A DNA stretch of 64,000 bases from Antedon bifida. Taxonomy: Eukaryota > Echinodermata > Crinoidea > Comatulida > Antedonidae. This document shows positions 1 through 11,650 of the stretch, in pieces (position 1 is the stretch's first letter; each line of letters begins with the position of its first letter). The position numbers were made by a program, and so were the translations under genes. The notes below the pieces were generated by a model, which made no database searches, was not told the origin of the DNA, and saw nothing but the letters and a program-made list of their open reading frames with translations. The stretch is from contig OY727103.1 in assembly GCA_963402885.1 (NCBI GenBank), positions 9,388,085 to 9,452,084 of the forward strand, given 5' to 3'.

Positions 1-702
1 CGTAGTTGCGGCTGTGTGACACCCTCTATTTATAATCTATCTTTCACTATAACGTAAACAGAAGTGTTGCTAATGGAATTCGAACCCAATAGTCGGCTCA
101 ACAGAAAACGTTTGCGTTAGCGAATTTTAGTTAGCTCAATTCTTACGTCACGCATTATGGATATGACTAATGAATATTGTGATTGTGAACTCGGTTTCGC
201 ATGACTACCAAACAGACGGAAATGAATAAATAATTAGTTGAATACAGACTTTGAGTTATCTATCATTGCATTGACTATCATACATAATCAAGAATTGGGT
301 TGGGAACACAATTCTATATTGAGAACGGAGAGGCGGGTTTTTCGACCTCTTTGATCAAGCATCCTCTCTGTTAACACGATCACATTAAGTTGAAGACAAT
401 TTCCTTATTTTCCATCACCGATTTCCATCCTAACACGACAACATATTTACAAGTAAGTTTTCTAACATTCCGGCACCTTATGCGATGCAACTCATACTTC
501 CACGACTACAAATACTACAGCCCTTTCCGTTATGGAAAGTCTACCTATGTACTGTATGTGTGGTAACGTGAGTGTATTTTAAGGTGTGTCCAGGCTACTG
601 GTGTGATTCCAGTTTACACGAGGGCCAACTGTTCGGCCGCCATTGTGATTTAACACATGTTTTTTCCGACTTTATACGTATATATATATTTCTGTATACT
701 TT
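1..702. other. Non-coding, no gene seen
   Basis: AT-rich sequence without a credible coding exon. The only recognisable item is a dispersed repeat at about 288-404 that recurs at 6482-6600. Confidence 0.5.
288..404 (+). repeat. Dispersed repeat 'B', copy 1
   Basis: About 117 bp starting 'aatcaagaattgggttggg' and running through 'ctctgttaacacgatcac' recurs almost identically at 6482-6600, in the same orientation, where it separates two copies of another repeat. I see no terminal inverted repeats or coding potential, so the class is unknown. Confidence 0.75.
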
Positions 703-2076
703 TATATGTTGTCCTCTCGTAGGAAAATGTTAACGACACAAACATTACCCGCACATATTATACTCTTATATTATACTGTAATCCCTGTATGTCGTGCGAT
801 TAACGACTCGGGCACGAATTCTATAGGTCGTGCGATAACAACTCGCACATTTGCTTTCGCCTTAGCCGAAGACAAGGCCCATATATAAATCCTCTTGTAG
901 GAAGATATTAACGACACAGACATTACCTGCACATATACTTTTATAATATGTCGTGCGATGAACGACTCGCACATGAATTTTATATGTCGTTTGATAACGA
1001 CTCGCACATTTACTTTCGCCTTAGTCAAAGACAAGGCCCATACATAAATCTCTTGTAGGAAGATATTAACGACACAGACATTACCTGCACATACACTTTT
1101 ATATGTCGTGCGATGAACGACTCGCACATGAATTTTATATGTCGTGCGATAACGACTCGCACATGAATTTTATATGTCGTGCGATAACGACTCGCACATT
1201 AATTTTATATGTCGTGCGATATAACGACTCGCACATGAATTTTATATGTCGTGCGATATAACGATTCGCACATGAATTTTATATGTCGTGCGATAACGAC
1301 TCGTACATGAATTGTATATGTCGTGCGATAACGACTAGCACATGATATGTCGTGCGATAACGACTCGCACATGAATTTTATATGTCGTGCGATAACGACT
1401 CGCACATAAATCTTTATATGTCGTGCGATAACGACTCGCACATGAATTTTATATGTCGTGCGATAACGACTCGCACATGAATTTTATATGTCGTGCGATA
1501 ACGACTCGCACATGAATTTTTATATGTCGTGCGATAACGACTCGCACATGAAATTTTATATGTCGTGCGATAAAGACTCGCACATGAATTTTATATGTCG
1601 TGCGATAAAGACTCGCACATGAATTTTATATGTCGTGCGATAACGACTCGCACATGAATTTTATATGTCGTGCGATAACGACTCGCACATGATTTTTATA
1701 TGTCGTGCGATAACGACTCGCACATGAATTTTATATGTCGTGCGATAACGACTCGCACATGAATTTTATATGTCGTGCGATAAAGACTCGCACATGCATT
1801 TTATATGTCGTGCGATAAAGACTCGCACATGAATTTTATATGTCGTGCGATAAAGACTCGCACATGAATTTTATATGTCGTGCGATAACGACTCGCACAT
1901 GAGTTTTATATGTCGTGCGATAACGACTCGCACATGAATTTTATATGTCGTGCGATAACGACTCGCACATTTACTTTCGCCTTAGTTGACGACAAGGCCC
2001 ATACATAAACGATAACGACTCGCACATTACAAGGCCCATACATAAATCCTCTCGTAAGATATTAACGACACAAACA
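703..2076. repeat. 35-bp palindromic minisatellite array with larger flanking units
   Basis: The core (about 1097-1968) is roughly 25 head-to-tail copies of a 35-bp unit containing 'gtcgtgcgataacgactcg' followed by 'cacatgaattttatat'. Each unit carries two overlapping dyads: GTCGT/ACGAC and GTGCGA/TCGCAC. The edges hold three or four copies of a longer module ('ctttcgccttag', 'gacaaggcccata', 'agatattaacgacaca') at about 703-755, 850-945, 1010-1095 and 1968-2076. Variation between units is mostly single bases (aacgac/aaagac) or one-base length changes. Open frames through this array are by-products of the repeat and are not genes. Confidence 0.95.
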
Positions 2077-2234
2077 TTTTTTTATCCTTACGTAAATTTA
2101 TATATAGCTTATTATTGATCAACAGGTATTTAACCTCTACAGTAATGGAAGAAAATATGAAAGAAAATTATCAGAATCAGATTCTTCAATGAACACATGT
2201 AATTCTGACAGTTTGAAAAAGAAAATTGATCGTG

Positions 2235-2775
2235 CAAATGATGTTTACGTTTCAACATATTTTTATTTATTACATATTTCTATGGTATCAAAACATATTT
2301 TTAATAAACATTTGATTTAAAATTGTGTATTTATATTATACAGTTAACTGGTGAAAAAAATGGGCATGATGTGATTTATAATTAAAGAGCTATGTTAGAT
2401 TTTGTGTAATTTTGCGATTAACTAACACATTTTTATTTTGTTACACGTTTCCATGATGGTAACAAAAACATATTTTTCGTATTTTATTAAAAATTGTGTA
2501 TTTATAGTATACAATTAAATAGTGAAAAAAAAAATGGGCATTATGTGATTCATAATTAAAGAACTATCTTTGATTTGTATGTATTTTTGCGATAAAACGA
2601 CAATTTTTTTATATTTTTTTTTTATTTTTTTTTATTACACGTTAACAACATGTTAAAAAAAACATATTTTTTAATAAAGTTTTGATGGAAAATGATGTAT
2701 TTATATTATACAATTAACTGGTGAAAAATGGGCATGATGTGATTAATAATTAAAGAGCTATGTAAAATGTTTGTA
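2235..2775. repeat. Three tandem ~185-bp repeats
   Basis: The block 'tatttatattatacagttaac...gggcatgatgtgat...aattaaagagctatgt' occurs three times in tandem, with the 'tgggcat' anchor at 2361, 2534 and 2729. Copies have drifted through indels in A/T runs. There is no coding potential. Confidence 0.8.
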
Positions 2776-3339
2776 TATTTTATTACATTCAAATATTACC
2801 TATTTGCATTATGTATTATGATAAAACAATATTTTATGATTTTTTTTGGCAAAAGTTTTATAGAACATTATCTATTTACATCATATCAATAATAGTTGAA
2901 AAAACTAAGTTGGTACAATTTATGGTTGTCTTACGTGCTGTCCGTTTGGCCAATATGAACCCCTAGCAGAAATCGATGTAAGAATACGATACGACAAAAT
3001 GTTAATAATACCCCAAAACGTAGTGTGTATTGCCGTACGATATAATTATTATAGGTATTATACGTATGTACAATGGAGCTAGGCTGAATTCAAAACTTCA
3101 CTTGACCGAACATATGGAAAGGTAAACGTTTGTTTGTTTGTGCAGTTACTAGGCATAGTCGTTTTTAACTCGTCACTTTGACCTAATATATATAAATTAA
3201 ATAAACAGTGCCCCAGTAAAATATATCACACCGTAAGGAAAACTGGATACTCGAAGTAATATCTGATACGGTGAAAAATGCTAGCCTGTTATCGCTCGAC
3301 ATACCATACCAATGTGTAATGTGGTTTGCGGTTACTATA
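2776..3339. other. Non-coding, nothing recognised
   Basis: AT-rich sequence with no exon, RNA or repeat structure I could identify. Confidence 0.4.
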
Positions 3340-4196
3340 GTGCTATTCCTAGAATGTTTACTCGATGATAAAGTTGGTTAGAATCTCGGTACTGGTTTTA
3401 ACCACCTGATGTAACCCTGTTTACTAATTAAATCTAGTCAGATAATTAGTTATTAACAATTAAAACGAATTTAGGTTCAATTATTTGCCCCAAATAGGGG
3501 TGTTGGTTTAAATTTATGAGCCCTTGGAGAATAAACTTAAAACTGAGATATTGCAAAACTTTGACAATATTGTAAATACGTATTAACCATTTTTGGTCGC
3601 CATTTGAATCGAAACTTTCTTACGGTGAATGTGGTTACTGTTGATATATAAACACATATACAACGAACATTTATTACTGTTACCGTGGGTATGCTCTACT
3701 GCTGGATATATAAACACATAATTTACAAATAAGAAACTGTATTACTGACAGCTGCTTCTCAACGTTTATATTAATAATTAATTATAAACAATATAAACTT
3801 CGTAGTGGTGTATCGTTACATGTACTTTACTATTTTAATCGACAGGGACAGTTTTAAAGAAGTATTAAAACGTAAATGTTTTACTGTATCTAGTGGTATA
3901 TTATTGATAGGCCTATAAAACATTTAAAACAATATTTCGTTACTGAGGGGATAAAGGATATATATTTTAAAAATTGTTCTTGCCATCCTCTTCCCCATCC
4001 CTCAACTCTAATGTTATATACAAAACACAAATTGGGTTTGTTTAAATAAGTTCAAATAAAAAAGTTTCTGCTTCGGAAGTAGTTCTAATTACCAGGGTGC
4101 TAATTTTAGTTGACTACATAAATCATCGTGTCTATTTATTCGTTTCTGTAAACGACAATGTACTATAGTCCTGCGGTACGTACATTTGGAATCGCA

Positions 4197-4197
<1 letters not shown>
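3340..4197 (+). repeat. Dispersed repeat, inverted partner of 38503-39655
   Basis: Several blocks match the reverse complement of 38503-39655: around 3360-3500 ('aaccacctgatgtaaccctg', 'ttgccccaaataggggtgtt') and 4075-4195 ('tagttgactacataaatc', 'cctgcggtacgtacatttg'). The partner has about 260 bp extra in the middle. Probably two copies of an unclassified non-autonomous transposon; no coding sequence was seen. Confidence 0.7.

Positions 4198-4198
<1 letters not shown>

Positions 4199-4227
<29 letters not shown>
4199..4227. repeat. Poly(T) tract
   Basis: An uninterrupted run of 29 T at the right edge of the preceding dispersed repeat. It could be the A-tail of a minus-strand retroposon or simple slippage. 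Confidence 0.9.
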
Positions 4228-4391
4228 CTACGCTGAAATTACTGTTTATTCGAGAACCATCCGTGGACACGACCATCTAGTTTAATTAATTACAATAAAT
4301 TCACTAATTTCTATAGCAGTACTAACAGTTTTAAATTAATCAATTAAAACTAAAAACCTCCAATGGCAAATTTATATATATATATATGAAA

Positions 4392-4463
4392 GCCCCAGTG
4401 GTCTAATGGTTAGGACATCTGCATATCAAGCAGGCGGTCCGAGTTCGAGTCTCGGTTGGGGCG
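4392..4463 (+). tRNA. tRNA-like gene, anticodon AUC (Asp box)
   Basis: A 72-nt cloverleaf can be drawn. The acceptor stem GCCCCAG pairs with TTGGGGC with one G-U pair. The D arm contains 'TGGTCTAATGG', a perfect A box. The anticodon stem TCTGC/GCAGG encloses loop ATATCAA, so the anticodon is ATC at 4425-4427. The T arm CCGAG-TTCGAGT-CTCGG is perfect, and a T5 run (4466-4470) could terminate Pol III. No intron is seen and CCA is not encoded, as expected in a eukaryote. AUC would read Asp GAU codons, whereas eukaryotes normally use GUC. It may be a functional unusual isoacceptor, a mutated Asp/Glu-like tRNA, or the head of a SINE; there is no obvious SINE body downstream. Confidence 0.75.
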
Positions 4464-4570
4464 ACTTTTTCTCATTCTCACAGATTTCCTCATCTTTATC
4501 GTTTCAAATTAATTAATTAAATTTCAGTATATCACCGGGCGGTTTAGAATTAATGTTCTTTGCCTCTTGT

Positions 4571-4572
<2 letters not shown>

Positions 4573-4608
<36 letters not shown>
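4573..4608. repeat. (TA)n microsatellite
   Basis: Pure TA dinucleotide repeat of about 18 units. Confidence 0.9.
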
Positions 4609-4614
<6 letters not shown>

Positions 4615-5089
4615 TCCTCAATCAATAATAATCAAAGAATATCCCTTGAAAATAAGTGGACTCCATAAAGTATTTAACTTTCATGGTACGGACGATTCCA
4701 TTTACTATAATAGGGATGTTGCCCATTTCTAACTAATATGTTTTAAAATACTTTAAAATAATTAAGTACCTATTATTAATTCTTCGGAACGTTACGAATG
4801 GCAAATATATTAATTATAATTATAATCAATGTTGGTTAAAATACAATATATAGAAGATTTAACAGTCACAGGTTAGCCTCACTCAGCTCGAGACAATGGA
4901 ACTAATGGACCGTGGCTTGAGAATCGAAAACATGTGCCCACTTTTTTTCTTTTTCCGTTCATCAATTCTCAACCAATCACTTTAATATTTTAACAATATG
5001 TACTTTAAACATTATATTTTTATATTATATGTGTCTTTGATTTAAATATTGGATCAACCTACCGAAAAACCGAAGACAATTTTTGAAAG

Positions 5090-5327
5090 TTTACCAATTC
5101 TGTTCTAGACATCGTCCACAACTCTATTCATGTTTCCAACTCAACATTTCAAAGATAGTTTGTTTTACTTGTTTACAACTGTATATAGTTTTAATGTATT
5201 GTATTGATACTTTTAAAGTTTTATATATTGTATGTGTTTTTAAGCATCAAGGAAAACCAATTTCATGTTCGCCTTGTTGTGTTCATGACAATAAAGAATT
5301 ATCTTATCATATCTTATCTTATCTTAG
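5090..5327 (+). mobile_element. LINE 3' end with (TATCT)n tail
   Basis: The sequence ends 'catgacaataaagaattatc' followed by repeated 'ttatc' units. A polyadenylation-like AATAAA directly before a short tandem tail is the usual 3' end of CR1/L2-type LINE retroposons. No coding part remains, so it is a severely 5'-truncated copy. It abuts the MITE that starts at 5328. Confidence 0.6.
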
Positions 5328-5677
5328 GGATGTATTGTCCCCCTAAAAAAATATTTTTTTGAATTTTTGTTGTTGAATATGTTATTTTAATGTCACATAA
5401 TAGTTGTTCACTCTCACAAGAAATTGGGTCTGAAAGAAATTTATTTACCTGAGAAAAATGTAATTTAAAGCAAAAATGGTCAAGTAGTCTCTGGAAGACA
5501 ATGAGTTTTTGGATAATTCGACTGTTTATTTTGTCTTTTTATAGGTGAAATGATTTTTTTTCCCCCGTTTTTTTTTTCTTGTGGAAGTGAGCAACTTCGT
5601 TGAAACTGCAAAATGGCCTATTCAGGGTCCGATTTTGGAAATCTTTATTTTTCCTGATTTTGGGGGACAATACATCT
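5328..5677 (-). mobile_element. MITE with TTAA-type target, copy 1
   Basis: Termini 'gatgtattgtccccct' and 'tgggggacaatacatct' are inverted repeats. The right flank is TTAA (5678-5681) and the left flank is a mutated TTAG. The interior matches the MITE at 12944-13274 in the opposite orientation ('cctataaaaagacaaaataa', 'ggccattttgcag'). A TTAA target points to piggyBac- or Kolobok-type mobilisation (inference). Apparent ORFs here are chance frames. Confidence 0.8.
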
Positions 5678-6270
5678 TTAACCTGGGATATGCTTTGTTG
5701 ACAACCTAAAGCCCTTGGCAATCTAATTGACAATCACCTCAGGTTGTTACGGAAACTCCAATCAAAAAGCATCATACTTTTAGATCTCCAAAAAATGGTC
5801 ATAAACTGCAAACATGGATTTCCCTCTTCATGTTTATGAGGTGGCCAGCTGTATTGTTGTATTTCATTGAATAATTTATATTTCTGCGATGCAGAATAAA
5901 AATCTACATTTACATTATAACTCACATCCATGCGTTTTTGTTTTTTTCTTTCAGTATTGTTTATTGGCGATGTGTTAGTACAAATTTGCTCCCATTGCAG
6001 TGCACGGTAGTGGAGCCCTTGGATTAGCCTTGGGTGGAAGGTGCTGATGCTCAACATACTGCCATGAAGTATCTGCGTATACTTTCATGGGGAGCATCGT
6101 TGTATTAATGGTGATTTTGTACCTATCAAGTATCAGTCTCTTTGGAGACTCTTCCAGGGAGTCCTGGTTGTTTTTTTTTTTATCTCAGTTTCATGCGGGT
6201 AAGTGAACATTCTTGCTTATTTCCTGCACTTTGGTGGGCTGCTCTTGGCGGTGCCTTGGCACCTGCCGCG
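5678..6270. other. Unassigned; one unrecognised open frame
   Basis: A 107-codon open frame runs on the minus strand (5734-6057). I cannot relate it to a known family and see no splice or promoter evidence for it. There is otherwise no recognisable feature. Confidence 0.3.
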
Positions 6271-6853
6271 GGCTATTTTTCTCTGAGCATCCCTGTTGTG
6301 CTTACTTAGAATTGGAAAATTATTGCTATATAACTTATATTTGCTTATGACTTTTATGTGCAGTTTTACATGGGTGAATGTTCATTTACTAATTAAACTA
6401 TTTAAGCCAGAACTTATGTTGTATGCGTCTTTATTTATTATTCTATGAGTTTGGTAATTGCCGCAGTCTCCGAGTAGCAAAAATCAAGAATTTGGTTGGG
6501 AACACAATTCTATTTTGAGAACGGAGAGGGCGGGTTTTTCGACCTCTTTGATCAAGCATCCTCTCTGTTAACACGATCACATTAAGTTGAAGACAATTTT
6601 CCCTCCCTCCCGCCCAATATTATGACACTTATGGCAATAGGGCTATTTTTCTCTGAGCATCCCTGTTGTGCTTACTTAGAATTGGAAAATTATTGCTATA
6701 TAACTTATATTTGCTTATGACTTTTATGTGCAGTTTTACATGGGTGAATGTTCATTTACTAATTAAACTATTTAAGCCAGAACTTATGTTGTATGCGTCT
6801 TTATTTATTATTCTATGAGTTTGGTAATTGCCGCAGTCTCCGAGTAGCAAAAT
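6271..6853 (+). repeat. Direct duplication A-B-A'
   Basis: A ~211-bp block beginning 'ggctatttttctctgagc' and ending 'tctccgagtagcaaa' occurs at 6271-6481 and again at 6641-6851, nearly identical. Between them lies repeat B (6482-6600), which also occurs at 288-404, and about 40 bp of spacer. The near identity of the A copies implies a recent duplication. Confidence 0.9.
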
Positions 6854-7242
6854 ATTTATAGAACTAGAGCTGAAATTATTATGTTGACGAATTATATATC
6901 ATGTACTACCAATAAAGCTCTAGACTATGTGAAAACGACCATCGCTCACAAATTTGATAACGCCCACAAAAAGGTAAAAAAAATAGATAATTTTTCGCCC
7001 ACAAATGTAAAAAAAAAAAAAATCAAATCAAATTTAGTGCTAGACTCAAACAATTTTGATCGAGTTAATACATTATATCATGATTGTATTGAGTTGTTTC
7101 AATAATTGTGTGTTCACGATACGTCTGTTAGTGTCGTAGTCAACGCGTTGGATTATTACAATTTGCTGCTTGTGCGCGCGATATGTGCATGTTAACTCGT
7201 TGGTTTAATGTACGTAATTACGGAAGCGTTAAAGTGCCTTTC
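6854..7242. other. Non-coding, nothing recognised
   Basis: A 74-codon Lys/Asn-rich open frame (6881-7105) exists, but nothing supports it as a gene. Confidence 0.3.
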
Positions 7243-7620
7243 ACTTGGCGACTTGTCGAGATAATTTATCTTGTCAAGTCGACATAAATATGACTATTAT
7301 GTCGACATAGTAATCATTTTATGTCTACATGGCGAGATAGTTTATCTTGCCAAGTTGACTTTCTAATAAATACATGTCGACTAGACGAGACAGATTAACT
7401 TGCCAACTTGACTTTACTTCGACGCTTGAAGCATCCAAATGCCATCCCCTTGACGACTTGTCGAGATAATTTATCTTATCAAGTCGACATAAATATGGCT
7501 ATCATGTCGACATAATAACCATTATATGTCGTCATTGCGAGATACATTATCTTGCCAAGTTGACTTTACCAAAATTGCATGTCGACATGACCAGATGGAA
7601 GCTTAAAGTGGCCGTCAAAT
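7243..7620. repeat. Two tandem ~206-bp repeats rich in GTCGAC dyads
   Basis: The unit starting 'cgacttgtcgagataattta' begins at about 7247 and again at about 7453. Each unit carries several short dyads (cgacttg.../...caagtcg, atgtcgacat). It resembles degraded MITE sequence and has no coding potential. Confidence 0.75.
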
Positions 7621-7713
7621 TCCGAGATACCAACATAAATTATCTTAGAACACGGAATAAAGTAGTGATTAAGACGTCTTTCCGGAATAGAATTCCGTAT
7701 TTTTTAAGATAAT

Positions 7714-8196
7714 AGGGAGGTTTCGCAACCTTACGAATACGATAACCAAAACGGATACGTCACACATTTGTGAAACTTTTGAGCTGATCCCCATTTCATA
7801 TTCGTAAAGTGTATTCGTGTTGACGAATATCACCAGTCATATTCGTATTTAGTTTGCACATTTTCATTTGAATCAGGAATGATTCATGATTATAATATAA
7901 TTATAGATTTATTGAAAGTAATTTACTAAAGTAATTTACTAAAATGCCAGGTCAATTTTGATAAGAAGCAGTTTTTAAAGTCCTCACTCACTTTGATGTT
8001 ACGCTAGGCCTAGGTAGCCAAGCACCAAGCAACACGTACCTGCGCTTCGCTCACATTTACCGCAGTCATATTTTGGACGGCGCCCTCAATATTTCGTTGC
8101 CATGCGAAACAGATTTTTACTGGCTTACGAAAACGAATACGTGTGCGTGACGTATCCGTTTTCGTTATCGTATTCGTAAGATTGCGAAACCTCTCT
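7714..8196. mobile_element. MITE with ~45-bp TIRs
   Basis: The left end AGGGAGGTTTCGCAACCTTA and the reverse complement of the right end AGAGAGGTTTCGCAATCTTA begin a ~45-bp inverted repeat ('cgaatacgataac', 'aaaacggatacgtcac'). The trinucleotide AAT flanks both sides (7711-7713, 8197-8199), compatible with a 3-bp target duplication as in PIF/Harbinger elements (inference). It is inserted into another repeat whose halves ('gacgtctttcc...') continue on both sides to about 8390. Confidence 0.85.
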
Positions 8197-8199
8197 AAT

Positions 8200-9170
8200 T
8201 TACGTCTTTCCACGATAATAACCTTGGAAAGACGGAATTCCATGTTAATTTATTTCGAAAATACACAATTCCAAAAAGATTTTCTTGGAAAGACATATTT
8301 CAATGATAATTTATCCTTGAAAGACCGAAATTCAAAATAAATTATTTCGGAAAGACGGAATTCAATGATATTTATCTTGGTAATTCTAAGTTATTTGTAC
8401 TTGCCTATTTGGCCGGTCGTCGTCTGCCTCACATGTCGTTAGTATGCGTTCAAATAGACACAAGTGGACATTTTGTATATAATATCGACAGACAGTACTA
8501 TAGTATAGATATAATTGTGTCTAAAATATAGAGATTGTCCATTATATAGACATTCAGATTTGTTGAAAATGTTGACATTTTGGACAAATCTAAACGTCTC
8601 TTGGAATAATCTCTATATTTTAGGCACAATACGGTCAGTAATTTACCAAAACGCGTTTTTGTTTGTCATTAAGAAATTAACAAAATTTCATGTAGTAATT
8701 TATCTTCAAATGAATACATTTTAAGAGCATTCATAAAAAGTGATAGAAATAGTTTTTAATAATTATTTATTTTATATGTCGGGGTGGGAGGGGGGAGGGG
8801 TCACATTAAGCCTTTTTCCGAATTATTTGTACTGTACTTGAAAATGGCGGAATATACTTCGAAAACAGGGAACTTTTTCAGTTATTTTGTTGGGGTTTTT
8901 TTTTACCAAATTAGTTGGCTAACTTTAGTTGAAATAAATAAAAAATTTAATTTACTGAATAGGTTGTAAAAATACAAAATATGAAAGAAGCTTTTCTGTT
9001 GAGAGCATACATCTGCCTTAATATTCTTCTGAAAAGAACGATTTTTCAATGCTTATGCTCTTGATCCTATACCTTTAAAGATGAAGTTGTTCTTCGACCA
9101 ACAGCTCCTTGGTTACAAATGAGCTAAGGATATTGAAGGAAGTCAGACGTCATTAAATCAACGGAAATTT
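8200..9170. other. Non-coding, nothing recognised
   Basis: The first 190 bp continue a repeat built from 'ggaaagacggaattc' motifs. The rest is AT-rich with no supported exon. Confidence 0.4.
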
Positions 9171-9175
9171 AAAGT

Positions 9176-10590
9176 GTATATATATAACTTTATTCACAAT
9201 CTCAGATAATACAAAGTACATGCAAAATTAATTGAAGTTGTGAATGGGGTTAAGCTGTAAGCTAATGCTTTAGACGCAAAGCCCCTTAAAACGAAAAAAA
9301 ATTGAAATAGATAAATAATTAAATAAATAAATAAATAAAAACAGTATAATGTACCATATTAATTGTAATGATAAAAATACTAACAATAGAAATAATGCAG
9401 TGATAATAACAAATCAAATGTCGAGAGAAAATGAATTAACCAGTAGCTTAAAATTAAAGATAACTGGTGACAAACATATCATGAATTTTATGTTTGAACA
9501 TACCAATACTGGTTGACATTTTAATGTAATTGGGTAGTGAATTCCACACATTAGTGCGTCTGTATGTGACACTTTGTTGGCCCAATAGGGTCCTTTTGAA
9601 AGCAGTGCTTAAATTGTATTTAGCCCTTGTCTCATAATTATGTTTGGAATTGTGTGTAGCAAAGAAAGAATCAAAAGTAATAGGCAACTTCTTATGATGA
9701 AACTTAAACATGAGTATCGCAACACTTTTTTGGTACAGCTCAGATAATTTTAATGTTTGTGTGCGGGCAAAGAGTGGTAGAGAAGGATGATGAAAAGGAA
9801 CGTTGCAAACAATTCTTAGTGCTTTCTTTTGTAAAATATAAAGACGATTTTAAATAGTTTGATTAGTAGATCCCCATAGTGTTATGGCATATGTTAGGTT
9901 AGGTAATATGAGAGAGTTGTATATTTTTAATAGGATTTCGTATGGGAGTACGCGTTTTATTTTATTCATGGTGCCTATAGCTGTTGAAACTTTCTTTGCG
10001 ATTGAATTTACATGATATGCAAGTGATGATTTAGCATCTAGATGAACACCAAGAAACTTTGTTTGATTTACTCGTTCTATAATATCAGTATTAATTAGCA
10101 AAGTTAGATTTGACGTGTCAATTTTTACATTTCTACTAGTAAATACAATGTAATTCGTTTTTTTGGTGTTCACCATTAATCTATTTGCAATAAACCATTT
10201 AGAAAAACATGCCATTTCATAGTTTAAAATATCGAATGCTCTTGTAATATCATTGTGTTGCAGGAACACATTAGTGTCATCTGCATACATAATAACGTTT
10301 GTGTTTCTACAGGCAAATGGCATATCATTTATAAAAATCAGGTCTCATCTTCTGTAATAAAATGTGATGATCCATTGAATCGAACGCTTTTGATAAATCT
10401 AAAAATATTCCTATCATAAAGCATTTTTGTTCGATTGCAGAGGTAATTTTTTCAAATGCATCTAATAATGCGTGAATAGTAGAATGTTGTTGTCGGAAAC
10501 CATATTGTGATTTATTAAGTACATTGTTCTTGTTTAGGAATGAAATAGTTTGATTGCTAACAACCCGTTCATAAACCTTCGAAAGACAGA
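9176..10590 (-). mobile_element. Decayed LINE reverse transcriptase fragment and 3' end
   Basis: Read on the minus strand, 10590-10340 encodes RT motifs 'SQYGFRQQHSTIHALLDAF' and 'GIFLDLSKAFDSMDHHILL'. Then 10323-9850 encodes the catalytic box 'YADDTNVFL' and the thumb region ('KFLGVHL'). The stretch between these motifs, including the usual PQG segment, is deleted. A further frame (9711-9454) encodes the C-terminal 'NVWNSLPNYIK' motif, so there are at least two frame breaks. The 3' UTR ends at about 9176 with AATAAA and a TA-rich tail. It is a non-LTR element of the CR1/L2/Daphne-like group by motif style; the exact clade is unresolved. Non-functional. Confidence 0.85.
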
Positions 10591-10853
10591 CTAGGTTACT
10601 TTAGTAATTGATTAGCCGGTTTGTTTACATACAGTGGTCGTATGGTAGCATGTGTTTGACATGAGACATCCTCTCATCTGTATGCAAATGATTGTTACTT
10701 AATTGTGGCGTAATAGTAGGTGAGAACAATAACACGTTTGACAGGAGACACCCTTTCATATGCAAATGTAATTGATTGCTTCCTAGTTTTGTTTACATAC
10801 ATCGTAGTTTTTACGAAGAATTTGTTGACAAAAACAAAAGTCGTATGAACGGC

Positions 10854-11650
10854 TTATGAGTGGAGTTTTCCGTTAATATAGAGGTTCCCGTTTCTAAACA
10901 CTGGTCGTTTCCCTTCTCCGTATGCTTTTGCCATTATTTCTCTGAGATTACGTTTCTTTTTAAGGTCAGTTTCTGGTAAGTCCTCTAGTACGAAGATCCC
11001 CTTATTTTTCAACACATGACCTGTTTTGGCTTGCATCAGTACTTGGTAGCGCTGCGGTCGAAACAGGAATTTAGCGATAATATGTCTAGGTGCTCCGGTC
11101 GGTGAAGTACGGGCTTTGCCTGTACGGTGGGCATTTTCGACTGTAATGTTTTGTAGTTTCAGATCATTCTTTATAATTTCATTGATTTTCTCAATTGGAA
11201 TTTCATCTGTATTTTCTTTAATTCCACCGAATCTCAAATGAAAACGTTTAGAGTATCTCTCAAGTTTAAGGATTTGATTTTGAAGTAATGTGACGTTGTT
11301 CCGGTCGGCTTCAATGTCCGTACAAAATGATACGATTTTCTTCTCTATCTCTACGATTGAATCACTGGTAAATGCGATCGATTTTTCTAGTTCCGTTTGT
11401 TTATGTTCGATCTTGTCAATTCGTTTGAGTAAGGCCTCTTGATTTAGAATGATCGAGTTTAGCTTACTCTTGATGACGGTTTGGAATGTTTGAAGTTCCC
11501 GACTCAGCATACCCACTTCTGTTGCTTCGGTTCCGTCAGGGTCCCCGCATCCAGAGTCAAGAGTTGATGATTCTGGGGCTAGTAGAACTCGATCTTTTTC
11601 TTTATCTTTTTTGTTATTTCTTCTTTCTCGTGCTCATGTTGACGTGCAGT
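10854..11650 (-). pseudogene. LINE ORF1-like coiled-coil/RNA-binding protein, frameshifted
   Basis: An open frame of 220 codons from 11516 down to 10854, open without an ATG back to about 11650. It encodes a long coiled coil ('QEALLKRIDKIEHKQTELEK'), the junction 'LERYSKRFHLRFGGI', and an RRM/CTD-like region ('NAHRTGK', 'RHIIAKFLF', 'FVLEDLP'). This is the architecture of L1-type ORF1p (Transposase_22-like) found in several LINE clades. A start MSTRKKK lies in another frame at about 11630, next to an A-rich run, so the N-terminus is probably frameshifted. It may belong to the same element as the RT fragment at 9.2-10.6 kb, with the endonuclease region deleted. Confidence 0.75.

Noticed and set aside
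771..1441. Open frames of 118 and 78 codons on the minus strand with repeated peptide motifs (RVVIARHIKF)
   Set aside because: They are translations of the 35-bp minisatellite; the repeat unit, not selection, keeps them open.
5734..6057. 107-codon minus-strand open frame
   Set aside because: No recognisable domain, splice context or promoter; likely chance or transposon remnant.
8010..8243. 77-codon Arg-rich open frame
   Set aside because: It lies within the 7714-8196 MITE and reads through its terminal inverted repeat.
10323..10590. Separate host gene suggested by conserved-looking peptide
   Set aside because: The motifs SQYGFR and LDLSKAFD are LINE RT motifs continuous with the YADD fragment downstream.
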